Shown in pieces: positions 1 to 6,900 of a stretch of 7,565 nt of DNA. This DNA comes from Amphritea sp. (GTDB lineage: Bacteria; Pseudomonadota; Gammaproteobacteria; Pseudomonadales; Nitrincolaceae). Numbering within the stretch: the first letter of the stretch is position 1; the number at the start of each line of letters is the position of its first letter. Under the pieces are notes generated by a model. It saw nothing but the letters and a program-made list of their open reading frames with translations, made no database searches and had not been told where the DNA came from. The stretch lies in NCBI GenBank assembly GCA_024679635.1, contig JAIBDA010000062.1, forward strand, positions 1 through 7,565, in the 5' to 3' direction. Both the position numbers and the translations under genes were made by a program.

Positions 1-222
1 CTGGGAGGCCTGCAGGCTTCTCTGAGCGATACCGAAAACAATGAGATCGCCCAGAATCTTGATAACCTCTATATCTATATGGCTGACACGCTTATGAAGG
101 CTAATGTAGAGTCTTCAGTAGAGAAGCTGGATGAGGTCACGCAACTGATGCTGGATGTTAAATCCGCCTGGGAACAGATCCCTGCTGAGCACCACAACAC
201 CCAAAGCCCGGTGGAAAAATAG
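1..222 (+). CDS. fliS: Flagellar export chaperone FliS (3' fragment)
   Basis: The window opens inside this gene and contains its last 73 codons, ending in TAG. FliS is a small helical cytoplasmic chaperone that binds the C-terminus of flagellin, prevents premature polymerisation and delivers it to the flagellar export gate. The visible part has the family's C-terminal helices: a segment reading NEIAQNLDNLYIYMADTLM, then an acidic stretch with VEKLDEVTQLMLDVKSAWEQI. This pattern of a Tyr-rich helix followed by the 'V..L..V..L....SAW..I' helix is typical of FliS. The full protein is usually about 125-135 residues, so roughly the first 55 residues lie outside the window. The tail after the last helix is short and polar. 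The next gene begins 3 nt after the stop, so the two are surely co-transcribed. Any promoter, and the expected upstream fliD, are not visible. Confidence 0.9.
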   Translation: MGGLQASLSDTENNEIAQNLDNLYIYMADTLMKANVESSVEKLDEVTQLMLDVKSAWEQIPAEHHNTQSPVEK

Positions 223-225
223 CCC

Positions 226-594
226 ATGACTCAGTACAGCCCTGCCGCCAACCAATGGCTGCAGGGGTTTGCCGAAACAGAGCGGCTGCAGCAAGCTATT
301 TTTGCCCGCTTAAAAGCAGATATTAGTAGCGAAGATGCTGAAGAAAGCGGTAAAGAGAATCCTCTCGCTGAGCTGATTCAACAGCAGGACGCGATTATTC
401 GTCAACTACCTTTCGATCAGTTAACCATCCATGATGTAGAACTGCTTAAGGAAAAGATTACTCGACTAGAGCTAAATCATCAGACCCTCATCGAAGCGAT
501 CAGCACCCAGAGACAGTCTCTCCTGAATCAATCAAGTCAGAGCAAGAAAGCTAATCGCAGCATTAAAGCCTACCAGCAAGCACAAGACCTGTAA
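226..594 (+). CDS. Putative FliT-like flagellar export chaperone
   Basis: This gene encodes a 122-residue, highly polar protein with no signal peptide or membrane segment. It looks almost entirely alpha-helical and is rich in Gln, Leu and charged residues. Its ATG supplies the only methionine in the protein, and starts 3 nt after the fliS stop behind a weak purine-rich site (GGTGGA near 210-215), so translation is probably coupled to fliS. The C-terminal half has a heptad-like helix with the Asn-x-x-Leu pattern (NHQTLIEAI, residues 84-92) followed by a Lys/Ala/Tyr tail (KKANRSIKAYQQ), which resembles the layout of FliT/FlgN-type chaperones. Position supports this: fliT or a fliT-like gene commonly follows fliS. 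FliT in enterics holds the cap protein FliD and can inhibit FlhDC. Here FliD binding is inferred and any regulatory role is unknown. The family call rests on position, size and helix pattern, not on a clear signature. Confidence 0.62.
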   Translation: MTQYSPAANQWLQGFAETERLQQAIFARLKADISSEDAEESGKENPLAELIQQQDAIIRQLPFDQLTIHDVELLKEKITRLELNHQTLIEAISTQRQSLLNQSSQSKKANRSIKAYQQAQDL

Positions 595-624
595 CAAGCC
601 TATGTGTTCATATGTTAGCCAAAC

Positions 625-652
625 AAAAAAGCCCGGTATCACCGGGCTTTTT
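625..652. terminator. Bidirectional Rho-independent terminator between converging operons
   Basis: A perfect 7-bp stem, GCCCGGT (631-637) and ACCGGGC (641-647), closes a 3-nt loop (ATC). It is flanked by six A on the left (625-630) and five T on the right (648-652), which extend the pairing. Read on the + strand the stem is followed by TTTTTATT and ends fliS/fliT-like about 31 nt after its stop. Read on the - strand it is followed by TTTTTTGTTT and ends flgL about 18 nt after its stop. Both directions therefore have a GC stem and a U-tract. Confidence 0.9.
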
Positions 653-670
653 ATTAGGCGACCAGCGCTA

Positions 671-1906
671 TCAGTTTATATAATTAAACAAACTCAGGCT
701 CTGAATCTTTGCAAAACTGCCATAGGCCGCATTCAGCGCGGTTTCCTGCAGGGTAAACTGGCTGATCGCCTCGTTGTAATCTAAATCCTGAAAAGATGAT
801 CGTGCATCTTTTGTATGCAGCAGAAATTCAGTATTCACATCCTGCTGCGCATCCATGGTATTGATTCGGCCACCAATACTACCACGGGTTTCGATATTCT
901 TTTCCTGTATGCTTTCCATCTGAAGCAACGCAAGGCTTACAGCTTGATCCAGTTTATCATTGCCCTGTGGATCACCGTCAGTGTCTATACTTGTAAGCGA
1001 TGCTGCCAGCCCATGTACCATATTTAAAATATTGGTACGCTGAGTTTCCGTATCCAGCGTGACCGGGCCATTCGCAGGATTATCTATCACCAGCGAGACG
1101 CCTTCAAATTCAATCAGATCCCCTTGCTGGTAACTGACATTGGTTAACGCTGTCGCAGGATTACCCGAAAAAACCGGCTGACTGGGAGTGGCTGAATCTG
1201 TCACCGAATAAGTTCCGGCAACAGTATCAAAAGTAATAATTGCAGGGCCACGATTTTCAGTAAAATTCTGAAAAGTCTCAAAATCGGTTACGATTCTTTC
1301 AGAAAATTCTGTGCCTGCTGAAGGCGTCAATGCCAATACTGGTTTTATATTTTCAAACACCTCAAATCCAGAGTCGGTCGACGCCATTTTGCTATCCGGG
1401 CCGATCTGAATCGAGCGTCGTCCCTCATCACCATTAAAGATGTACTTATCGGTTGCGCCATCATAGCTGTAAGCGGCATCAAAGCCTTTATAGCCTGAGA
1501 ACAGATACTCGCCTTGCACATCTTTAGTATTCAACAAGCCAAACAACTGTTTTTCCAACTCATTCAACTCAGTGGCAATCAAAGCCCGGTCGGTATCAGA
1601 AACAGCGCCGCTATTGGCTCGTATCGCCAGCTCTTTGACTCTCACTGTCGCATCATTCACAGCATCTAACGTAGTCTCTTCGAGGCTAAGCCGGCGTCGA
1701 GAGATATCAATATTGTCCTGATATTGCTCAGTTTTTTCCACTTCTTTTGTCAACTTAAGAATCTGCGCAGACGCCAGCGGATCATCCGACGGTTGTAATA
1801 TTCGCTTGCCAGTCGATAACTGTTGCTGGATCTCATACAAACTATTGCTTGTGCTGGTAATATTATCAGCACTGCGATTGAATATCTGGGCCGTTGAAAT
1901 TCGCAT
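671..1906 (-). CDS. flgL: Flagellar hook-filament junction protein FlgL (HAP3)
   Basis: FlgL is the second of the two junction proteins that join the hook to the flagellin filament. It is exported through the flagellar type III apparatus and has no cleaved signal. The 411-residue product begins MRISTAQIFNRS and carries flagellin-like ends: an N-terminal coiled coil with STGKRILQPSDDP (31-43), YLFSGYKG (134-141), a GGRIN..D segment (345-352), and a C-terminal helix DLDYNEAISQFTLQETALN (374-392) ending near IQSLSLFNYI. It is about 90 residues longer than the 317-residue enteric protein. The extra length lies in the beta-rich middle (roughly 140-290), the surface-exposed and most variable region, and similar lengths occur in pseudomonads. 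The start is supported by GAGG at 1915-1918, 8 nt upstream. flgK ends 22 nt before it and no separate promoter is evident, so flgKL is one unit. flgL is the last gene of the operon. Confidence 0.96.
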   Translation of the reverse strand: MRISTAQIFNRSADNITSTSNSLYEIQQQLSTGKRILQPSDDPLASAQILKLTKEVEKTEQYQDNIDISRRRLSLEETTLDAVNDATVRVKELAIRANSGAVSDTDRALIATELNELEKQLFGLLNTKDVQGEYLFSGYKGFDAAYSYDGATDKYIFNGDEGRRSIQIGPDSKMASTDSGFEVFENIKPVLALTPSAGTEFSERIVTDFETFQNFTENRGPAIITFDTVAGTYSVTDSATPSQPVFSGNPATALTNVSYQQGDLIEFEGVSLVIDNPANGPVTLDTETQRTNILNMVHGLAASLTSIDTDGDPQGNDKLDQAVSLALLQMESIQEKNIETRGSIGGRINTMDAQQDVNTEFLLHTKDARSSFQDLDYNEAISQFTLQETALNAAYGSFAKIQSLSLFNYIN

Positions 1907-1928
1907 AATTTATACCTCGCTCTGCTGC

Positions 1929-3914
1929 TTAAATACTTTGCAGCAAAGTATCAAAAATTGTCTGAGACACACTGACAAGCTTGGCGGACGCACTATATGC
2001 CTGCTGATACTGCACCAGCTTGGTTGCCTCTTCATCCAGGTTGACACCACTGATTGAATCACGCTGATTAACACTCACATCCAGCACCGCCTGACTCGCC
2101 TGAGCGTTGATCTGCGCCACATTAGTAGCGGTTCCAACATTTGATACTAATGTGCCATAAACATCCTGGTAGGATGAACCCTCAATGATCTTGGCAAGCT
2201 GTAGATCAGACATCGCCAGTGCATTACGGTTATCAGAAACACCACCCGTATTGTAGCCAACGGAGAATCGATCTCCGACTGCCGGATTATTGCTAAGGGT
2301 AACCTCATAACCATCTAACGCTATCGCTTCCCCTGCGATATAATTCCCAGTCGCCATCACCGTAGCAGTACCTTGTTCATAAACAGTGTATACAAGGCCT
2401 GTGCCCGGATCAGAGATTTCAATATCTATCGCCGGAGTCATCGCTCCCGCAGTGGCAAAAGTACTGGTTGTCACATCAGTAACCGTGACAGCAATCGTTC
2501 CGGTACCGCTGTTATCGATAGATCGACTCGTACTCAGAGGCGCTGCTAATGCAAGATCACGGGGATCCGTCAGCGCTACTGCAAAATCAGACGCGCCGTT
2601 GCGTACTGGACGGATCATAAAGGTATCGCCACCCGCAAAAGAGGTCTGAGCATTAAGAGACAACTTAAATCCATCAACCTGAACAGTCAGCTCATTGGTA
2701 CTTGTATCCCAAAAGTAATCGCCGTCCTGGGTAACATTCGCGGCGGATGTCGCTAGTGCGAAGGAGCTTTGAGGTAACAGAGCACCATCGGACTCACGGG
2801 TCAGTGTAAAAGAGTTCTGAGTATTAAAAACCAATTCATATTCAGAGGCTTTCAATGCTTGAACATCAGTTATTTGAACCAGATCCTGCTGTATGATTGA
2901 ACCATTGGAAGTAGAAGCACTGACTCTGGCATCCATCAATGCAAAGTCATTGATATCGCGGAAAAGCAGCCCGCCTAATTCGCCATCAAGATCCATTCCC
3001 AGCGCATGCTGGTCATTCATCGTGTCAGAGAAAGCCATCACGATCCGGCCCAGCTCGTTAGCCGCATTGGCCAGATTTGATTCACGATACTCAATAAGAC
3101 CGCCTAACTGTCCACCAGATATTTTGTCGGTCAACAAATTCGCGCGCGAACCAATTTCAACCGCAACCTCATTTTTAGTCGCATCAGGTGTTCCCTGCAC
3201 GGAGACTAACCTCTGCCCCCTGTCATTAAGCACGAGAGGCTGGCCATCACCAATATAAATATCAACAGAACCGTTAGCATCAAAAGAGGTAGAAATATCA
3301 ACAAACCCCGCTAACTGCTCTATCAGCCGGTCTCGCTGGTCATACATTTCGTTAGGCACAGAGTTTGACGCCGAAAATCGTTCAATATCTTCATTCAGAG
3401 TGACTATCTGCGGCGTAATACTATTAATTTGAGAAATAACGCCATCTATCTGGCCGTTAATAGAGTCATTTTGACGAGCCAGACTGACATCCATCGCATT
3501 GATTCGGCTTTGTAACGCTTCAGCCTGCGCAAGAAAAAGCTGCCGTGAAGGCAGAGAAGTTGGATCATCCACCGCACTCTGCAAAGCCCCAAAATACTCG
3601 TTCATCGCATTGGATAAACTCGTACTTTCAGCCGCTAATAAGTTATCCAGCTCATTAGCAAAACTTTCCATTTTGCTATAAAAATTCTGATTACTGGTAT
3701 CGGACCACACCTGGCGAGTCATGAACTGATCAGATATACGTTCTATATCATTAACAAAAACACCGCCCCGATCCTGTAAACTCACAAAATCTACGCGCTG
3801 ACGACTGTAGCCCTCAGTGTTCACGTTACTGATGTTCTGACCGACCGTATTCAGCGCGGATTGGTTAGCTTGTAACGCCTGGTTACCAATACTTAACAAA
3901 TTAAATGAAGACAT
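1929..3914 (-). CDS. flgK: Flagellar hook-associated protein FlgK (HAP1)
   Basis: FlgK is the first junction protein, assembled directly on the finished hook. I place the start at the ATG at 3914, giving MSSFNLLSIGNQAL and 661 residues. It has GGGAG at 3921-3925 with 6-nt spacing, and the family begins this way. The frame stays open upstream to a TTG at 3944, but those ten codons are not FlgK-like. Family features in order: the rod/hook/HAP N-terminal signature with NISNVNTEGYSRQRVDF (27-43), a coiled-coil D1 region (about 85-205), a beta-rich middle (about 210-560), the SDNRNALAMSDLQ segment (560-572), and the C-terminal D0 helix GVNLDEEATKLVQYQQAYSA (623-642). The protein is about 115 residues longer than the 547-residue enteric one. 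Much of the excess appears to be an added copy of a GDxF-type module between about residues 462 and 556. A sigma-28-like -10 and a hairpin lie in the gap upstream. Confidence 0.96.
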   Translation of the reverse strand: MSSFNLLSIGNQALQANQSALNTVGQNISNVNTEGYSRQRVDFVSLQDRGGVFVNDIERISDQFMTRQVWSDTSNQNFYSKMESFANELDNLLAAESTSLSNAMNEYFGALQSAVDDPTSLPSRQLFLAQAEALQSRINAMDVSLARQNDSINGQIDGVISQINSITPQIVTLNEDIERFSASNSVPNEMYDQRDRLIEQLAGFVDISTSFDANGSVDIYIGDGQPLVLNDRGQRLVSVQGTPDATKNEVAVEIGSRANLLTDKISGGQLGGLIEYRESNLANAANELGRIVMAFSDTMNDQHALGMDLDGELGGLLFRDINDFALMDARVSASTSNGSIIQQDLVQITDVQALKASEYELVFNTQNSFTLTRESDGALLPQSSFALATSAANVTQDGDYFWDTSTNELTVQVDGFKLSLNAQTSFAGGDTFMIRPVRNGASDFAVALTDPRDLALAAPLSTSRSIDNSGTGTIAVTVTDVTTSTFATAGAMTPAIDIEISDPGTGLVYTVYEQGTATVMATGNYIAGEAIALDGYEVTLSNNPAVGDRFSVGYNTGGVSDNRNALAMSDLQLAKIIEGSSYQDVYGTLVSNVGTATNVAQINAQASQAVLDVSVNQRDSISGVNLDEEATKLVQYQQAYSASAKLVSVSQTIFDTLLQSI

Positions 3915-3934
3915 ACATAACTCCCGGGAATACT

Positions 3935-3942
3935 CTATCGGC
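3935..3942 (-). promoter_or_regulatory. Candidate FliA (sigma-28) -10 element upstream of flgK
   Basis: On the - strand the sequence GCCGATAG matches seven of eight positions of the known flagellar sigma-28 -10 consensus GCCGATAA. It lies 20 nt upstream of the flgK ATG, in the 83-nt flgJ-flgK gap, which is where enterics also carry a class 3 flgK promoter. Against it, no TAAA-like -35 sits at the usual 15-nt spacing (the bases there read CCTG). The nearest fits are a GAAA with 19-nt spacing and a TAAAG 39 nt away. The untranslated leader would be only about 15 nt, just enough to hold the GGGAG site. It is a plausible weak or class 2/3 promoter, but chance remains possible. Confidence 0.38.
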
Positions 3943-3950
3943 AAAGCAGG

Positions 3951-3980
3951 GAGCAGACAGGTTTCACCTAGACACTGCTC
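3951..3980 (-). promoter_or_regulatory. Imperfect hairpin in the flgJ-flgK gap
   Basis: The - strand can fold as a 6-bp outer stem (GAGCAG 3980-3975 with CTGCTC 3956-3951), an asymmetric internal loop of 5 and 2 nt, and a 4-bp inner stem (AGGT 3969-3966 with ACCT 3962-3959) around GAA. It starts 17 nt after the flgJ stop. Only three T follow it downstream (CCTGCTTTG), so it is not a canonical terminator. It could attenuate read-through from flgG-J into flgKL, protect the upstream mRNA 3' end, or overlap the -35 region of a flgK promoter. Confidence 0.4.
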
Positions 3981-3997
3981 TCTTTAGCGGCCAAAAA

Positions 3998-5080
3998 CTA
4001 ACTTTCTTTAGTATCTGAACCGGGATTCAAACCGGCCAGAACATCCCCATCAAAAATCCTACTGATCTTTTCCGCATACTCAGGGTCTGTGGCATAACCC
4101 GCTTCCTGCAATCGACTCAAATACTGATAAGGATCTGCAGCCTGTTCCAATGCATGTTGGTAACGGGGACTGTTGCGTAGAAACTCAGCGTAGTCGCGAA
4201 AACTAGCCTCATAGGAGTCGTATACCCGAAACGCAGCACGCTCTTTTTGCGCCACTCCATCGCGAAACTCAACGGTACCTACACTGGCATTTTCGCCAGA
4301 CCAGCGACTATCAGCTTTAATATTAAAGAGGTTATGGCTGCTACCACCCTCTGGCCGCTGAACCAGATAACGCCCCCAGCCGGTTTCCAATGCTGACTGA
4401 GCCAACAACACCTTAGGGTCCACCCCCAGCTCAGCAGCAACGGTTTCAGCCAACGGCAATAAAGTTTGAACGAACTGCTCTGGCGTTTCAAAACGCTGCG
4501 GCTGCGCCTTTTCAGCAACCACTTCAGATGCTGATGTATTAATTTTTGATTCGGGTATCACCGACGTAGCAATATTTGGCGTAGTACTGACTGATGCTTC
4601 TGCTTTAGCCTTCTCGATTGCCCGGCTATTTGCCTGAGCCTGACCGAGAATCGCCGAGGCAGCCATGCTGGCCGCTGTATCAACGGTCCGATTCAACATC
4701 CGCTCTGATTCAGAAAGAGGTTTAATTCGCCCCTCCTCTTCTGGCCCATCATTCAGCCGCGGATCAAGGTTACCCCCCAGTTGCCGAACCAACACTTCCG
4801 CCAATCCGATTCCTTTATTTTCGGCAAGCTCTTTGGTCAACTGAGAATCAGACATATCCTGATAGAACTGAACCTGAGAGCTATTGAAGTAACTGTCTTC
4901 CGAAAAAGTAGCGTTTGCATCGCGCATACTTTTCACCAGCATGTTCAGAAACAGTTGTTCAAATTGCTCAGCCACTGACTGCAAGGCTTTAGGATCATTG
5001 TCCCGTGCTTGCTGGCGCAGCTTATTCATCTCGCCCAGTTCAGTGAACAGCTGGGCATGTTGAGTCGGATCAGTTTTCAT
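3998..5080 (-). CDS. flgJ: Flagellar rod cap and peptidoglycan hydrolase FlgJ
   Basis: FlgJ caps the growing rod in the periplasm and cuts peptidoglycan so the rod can pass. I place the start at the ATG at 5080 (360 residues, MKTDPTQHAQ), 6 nt after a GAGG site. In-frame ATG (5083) and TTG (5086) lie closer to that site and are less likely. The N-terminal rod-binding domain covers about residues 35-101, with AEQFEQLFLNMLVKSMRDA and MSDSQLTKELAENKGIGLAE. An Ala/Ser/Glu-rich linker follows (about 105-196), then a GH73-type beta-N-acetylglucosaminidase domain (about 197-345). The catalytic Glu is E232 in QSALETGWG. D257 in NIKADSRW lies 25 residues later, the same spacing as E223 and D248 of Salmonella FlgJ. 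Both catalytic positions are intact, so the enzyme should be active. The dual-domain form is typical of beta/gammaproteobacteria. The gap to the flgI stop is 8 nt, indicating coupled translation. Confidence 0.96.
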   Translation of the reverse strand: MKTDPTQHAQLFTELGEMNKLRQQARDNDPKALQSVAEQFEQLFLNMLVKSMRDANATFSEDSYFNSSQVQFYQDMSDSQLTKELAENKGIGLAEVLVRQLGGNLDPRLNDGPEEEGRIKPLSESERMLNRTVDTAASMAASAILGQAQANSRAIEKAKAEASVSTTPNIATSVIPESKINTSASEVVAEKAQPQRFETPEQFVQTLLPLAETVAAELGVDPKVLLAQSALETGWGRYLVQRPEGGSSHNLFNIKADSRWSGENASVGTVEFRDGVAQKERAAFRVYDSYEASFRDYAEFLRNSPRYQHALEQAADPYQYLSRLQEAGYATDPEYAEKISRIFDGDVLAGLNPGSDTKES

Positions 5081-5086
5081 CATCAA

Positions 5087-5091
5087 CCTCA
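5087..5091 (-). promoter_or_regulatory. flgJ ribosome binding site overlapping the flgI stop codon
   Basis: The - strand reads TGAGG. TGA (5091-5089) is the flgI stop, and GAGG (5090-5087) is the ribosome binding site of flgJ, 6 nt before its ATG at 5080. A ribosome ending flgI would cover the flgJ initiation site, which suggests translational coupling and favours 5080 over the two in-frame start codons immediately upstream. Confidence 0.7.
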
Positions 5092-6183
5092 GATCACTAT
5101 CAGTTCAGCTTTCAGAGCGCCGGCCTGTCGCAGCGCTTCCAGAATGGCCATCAGATCACCGGGGGCAGCGCCCACCTGATTAACCGCCTGCACAATCTCC
5201 TGAAGTGATGCTCCTGGGGAAAATTCAAACATATGACCACTACCTTCATCCACCTCGATACCCGTACGAGGAGTAACGATTGTATCGCCTCCCGCAAGTG
5301 CGTTCGGCTGGTCTACATTGAGATCTTCAGTGATCGCGACGGTCATACCACCGTGGGTAATCGCTACCGGTGAAACACGAACGTTCTGGCCAATAATGAT
5401 GGTACCGGTACGGGAGTTTATGATGACCTTGGCGACTTCCTGCGCGGGCTGAACCTCAAGGTTTTCAAGCACAGAAAGAAAAGAGACCCGCTGATTGGGA
5501 TCACGAGGAGCAGACACCCGGATTGAAGTGGCGTCCATCGCCTGCGCCATGCCCGGGCCTAACAAACTATTCACCTGCTCTGCCACGCGGCGAGCCGTAG
5601 TAAAGTCCGCATGATTCAGGTTCAGTACTAAGCTATCCCCCTGAGCAAAAGCATTCGGCACCGTCCGCTCTACCGAAGCACCACCGGGAATGCGCCCAAC
5701 GCTTGGCACATTCAAAGATAACCGTGAACCATCTGAACCCTGCACACCAAAACCAGACACCACAAGGTTACCCTGAGCAATAGCATATACCTGCCCATCA
5801 GCACCTTTCAGAGGCGCCATAATCAAGCTTCCGCCGCGCAAACTTTTTGCATCACCAATAGTAGATACAGTGACATCAATAACCTGCCCCGGCTTTGCAA
5901 AGGGTGGCAGATCAGCATGCACCGCAACGGCAGCAATATTCTTTGATTTAGGATCGATGCTTGGAGGAATTGCCACGCCAAAGTTATTCAACATGTTACG
6001 GAACGTGGCTGATGTAAACGACGTTTTGTCACCGGTTCCATCAAGGCCAACAACCAGACCATAACCCACTAGCTGGTTACTCCGAACTCCCGCCACCGAA
6101 GAAAGATCCTTTATTCTTTCAGCTTGTGCTGCTGAGCTAAGCAGCGCGGCCATAAAAGCGATTATCCAAAAACCTTTCATCAT
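5089..6183 (-). CDS. flgI: Flagellar P-ring protein FlgI
   Basis: FlgI is the periplasmic protein that polymerises into the P-ring, the bushing around the distal rod in the peptidoglycan layer. The chosen start at 6183 gives 364 residues, close to the 365 of E. coli. It begins with a Sec signal peptide ([21 protein letters not shown]) with likely cleavage after AQA at residue 21, so the mature protein begins [13 protein letters not shown], a near-invariant family start. Other signatures are [43 protein letters not shown], and the C-terminal [20 protein letters not shown] with the ending [15 protein letters not shown] at 6189-6192 lies 5 nt before this ATG and 8 nt before a second ATG at 6180, so the start is uncertain by one codon. 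The frame is open further upstream to 6246, but that would put 21 residues ahead of the signal peptide and overlap flgH. flgH ends 20 nt upstream. Confidence 0.97.
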   Translation of the reverse strand: MMKGFWIIAFMAALLSSAAQAERIKDLSSVAGVRSNQLVGYGLVVGLDGTGDKTSFTSATFRNMLNNFGVAIPPSIDPKSKNIAAVAVHADLPPFAKPGQVIDVTVSTIGDAKSLRGGSLIMAPLKGADGQVYAIAQGNLVVSGFGVQGSDGSRLSLNVPSVGRIPGGASVERTVPNAFAQGDSLVLNLNHADFTTARRVAEQVNSLLGPGMAQAMDATSIRVSAPRDPNQRVSFLSVLENLEVQPAQEVAKVIINSRTGTIIIGQNVRVSPVAITHGGMTVAITEDLNVDQPNALAGGDTIVTPRTGIEVDEGSGHMFEFSPGASLQEIVQAVNQVGAAPGDLMAILEALRQAGALKAELIVI

Positions 6184-6203
6184 CTTCTCTCCGCTTCGTT
6201 CGC

Positions 6204-6878
6204 TCAAAATGGCCATAGCTGGCCTATAAAGAACTTCGATAGCCAACCCATTGAGTTTGAGTCATTCAACTCACCTGAACCACTGTAAGTAATCCGGGCA
6301 TCCGCTAACTGAGTCGACAACACTGTATTACTGGTTGAGATATCCTGTGGCCGAATCATCCCACTCACTCGAATATATTCATCACCCTGATTCAACGTCA
6401 GCCACTTCTCACCTTTCACAATCATCAGGCCATTCGGCAGTAATTCGTGAACCGTCACGGTAATATTGCCATTCAGACTATTGCTCATATCGGATTTACC
6501 CTCACCCTCAAACGCGGTGGTCGAGTCGCCGGTACTGGCACTCAAAGGCTTACCCAGTATCGTTGGCTGAATACCAAAAATGGTCGGTGACGCCAGCGTT
6601 TGAGAGTTGGACTTATCCACACTGGTCTTATTACTTTTAGTTGAAGAGGTACTTTCCTGAAGCACAACAGTAATGATGTCACCTAATCGATGCGCACGAC
6701 CATCACCATATAAGCTATTACTGGTCGCGGCATTAAAAATTGAGCCTGTCACTTCACGCGGCGCTATCATTGCCTGCGGACGAACCGGGGCAAAATGCGG
6801 GCTGTCTGGCTTAGGTGGAGCACTAACACAGCCCTCCAGAACCAGGATTGCAGTGAACACAGTTAACAGTCGTTTCAT
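6204..6878 (-). CDS. flgH: Flagellar L-ring lipoprotein FlgH
   Basis: FlgH is the outer-membrane lipoprotein that forms the L-ring, the outermost bushing for the rod, stacked on the FlgI P-ring. The 224-residue precursor (232 in E. coli) starts [17 protein letters not shown], a lipoprotein signal with lipobox LEGC. Cys17 is the expected lipidated residue after signal peptidase II cleavage. Family features include [21 protein letters not shown] (about 56-76), a Ser/Thr/Asn-rich segment with [46 protein letters not shown], and the C-terminal [23 protein letters not shown] chose the ATG at 6878 because the very strong AGGAGG (6885-6890) is 6 nt away. The in-frame GTG at 6881 is only 3 nt from it. 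flgG ends 22 nt upstream. Confidence 0.97.
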   Translation of the reverse strand: MKRLLTVFTAILVLEGCVSAPPKPDSPHFAPVRPQAMIAPREVTGSIFNAATSNSLYGDGRAHRLGDIITVVLQESTSSTKSNKTSVDKSNSQTLASPTIFGIQPTILGKPLSASTGDSTTAFEGEGKSDMSNSLNGNITVTVHELLPNGLMIVKGEKWLTLNQGDEYIRVSGMIRPQDISTSNTVLSTQLADARITYSGSGELNDSNSMGWLSKFFIGQLWPF

Positions 6879-6884
6879 CACTTA

Positions 6885-6890
6885 CCTCCT
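6885..6890 (-). promoter_or_regulatory. Strong flgH ribosome binding site
   Basis: The - strand carries AGGAGG, a full match to the core Shine-Dalgarno consensus, 6 nt before the ATG at 6878. It is the strongest ribosome binding site in the window. Its spacing favours ATG 6878 over GTG 6881 as the flgH start. It lies in the 22-nt flgG-flgH gap, in which I see no promoter or terminator. Confidence 0.8.
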
Positions 6891-6900
6891 CAACTCAGAC

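Noticed and set aside
602..784. Open frame of 60 codons on the + strand
   Set aside because: It runs through the terminator and into the antisense of flgL, has no ribosome binding site and no protein-like composition.
2386..2649. Open frame on the + strand antisense to flgK, and similar frames at 2893-3258, 5870-6064 and 6673-6945
   Set aside because: All are antisense shadows of well-supported genes, without ribosome binding sites or recognisable protein features.
3915..3944. Ten-codon upstream extension of flgK beginning with TTG
   Set aside because: The residues do not resemble the FlgK N-terminus, the extension reads through the GGGAG site, and the ATG at 3914 matches the family start.
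4279..4518. Alternative - strand frame inside flgJ with a Trp/Arg-rich product
   Set aside because: It lies wholly within the GH73 domain coding region of flgJ in another frame, and its composition is typical of a shifted frame.
6211..6224. Small hairpin GGCCA-TAGC-TGGCC at the 3' end of flgH, followed on the - strand by ATTTTG
   Set aside because: The stem is only 5 bp, the T-run is four bases, it lies within the final flgH codons, and flgI follows closely in the same operon. Functional termination here is unlikely.
6184..6246. Upstream extension of flgI by 21 residues to position 6246
   Set aside because: It would put a non-hydrophobic leader before a clear Sec signal peptide and overlap the end of flgH by 43 bases, while a good GGAG site sits just before the ATGs at 6183 and 6180.
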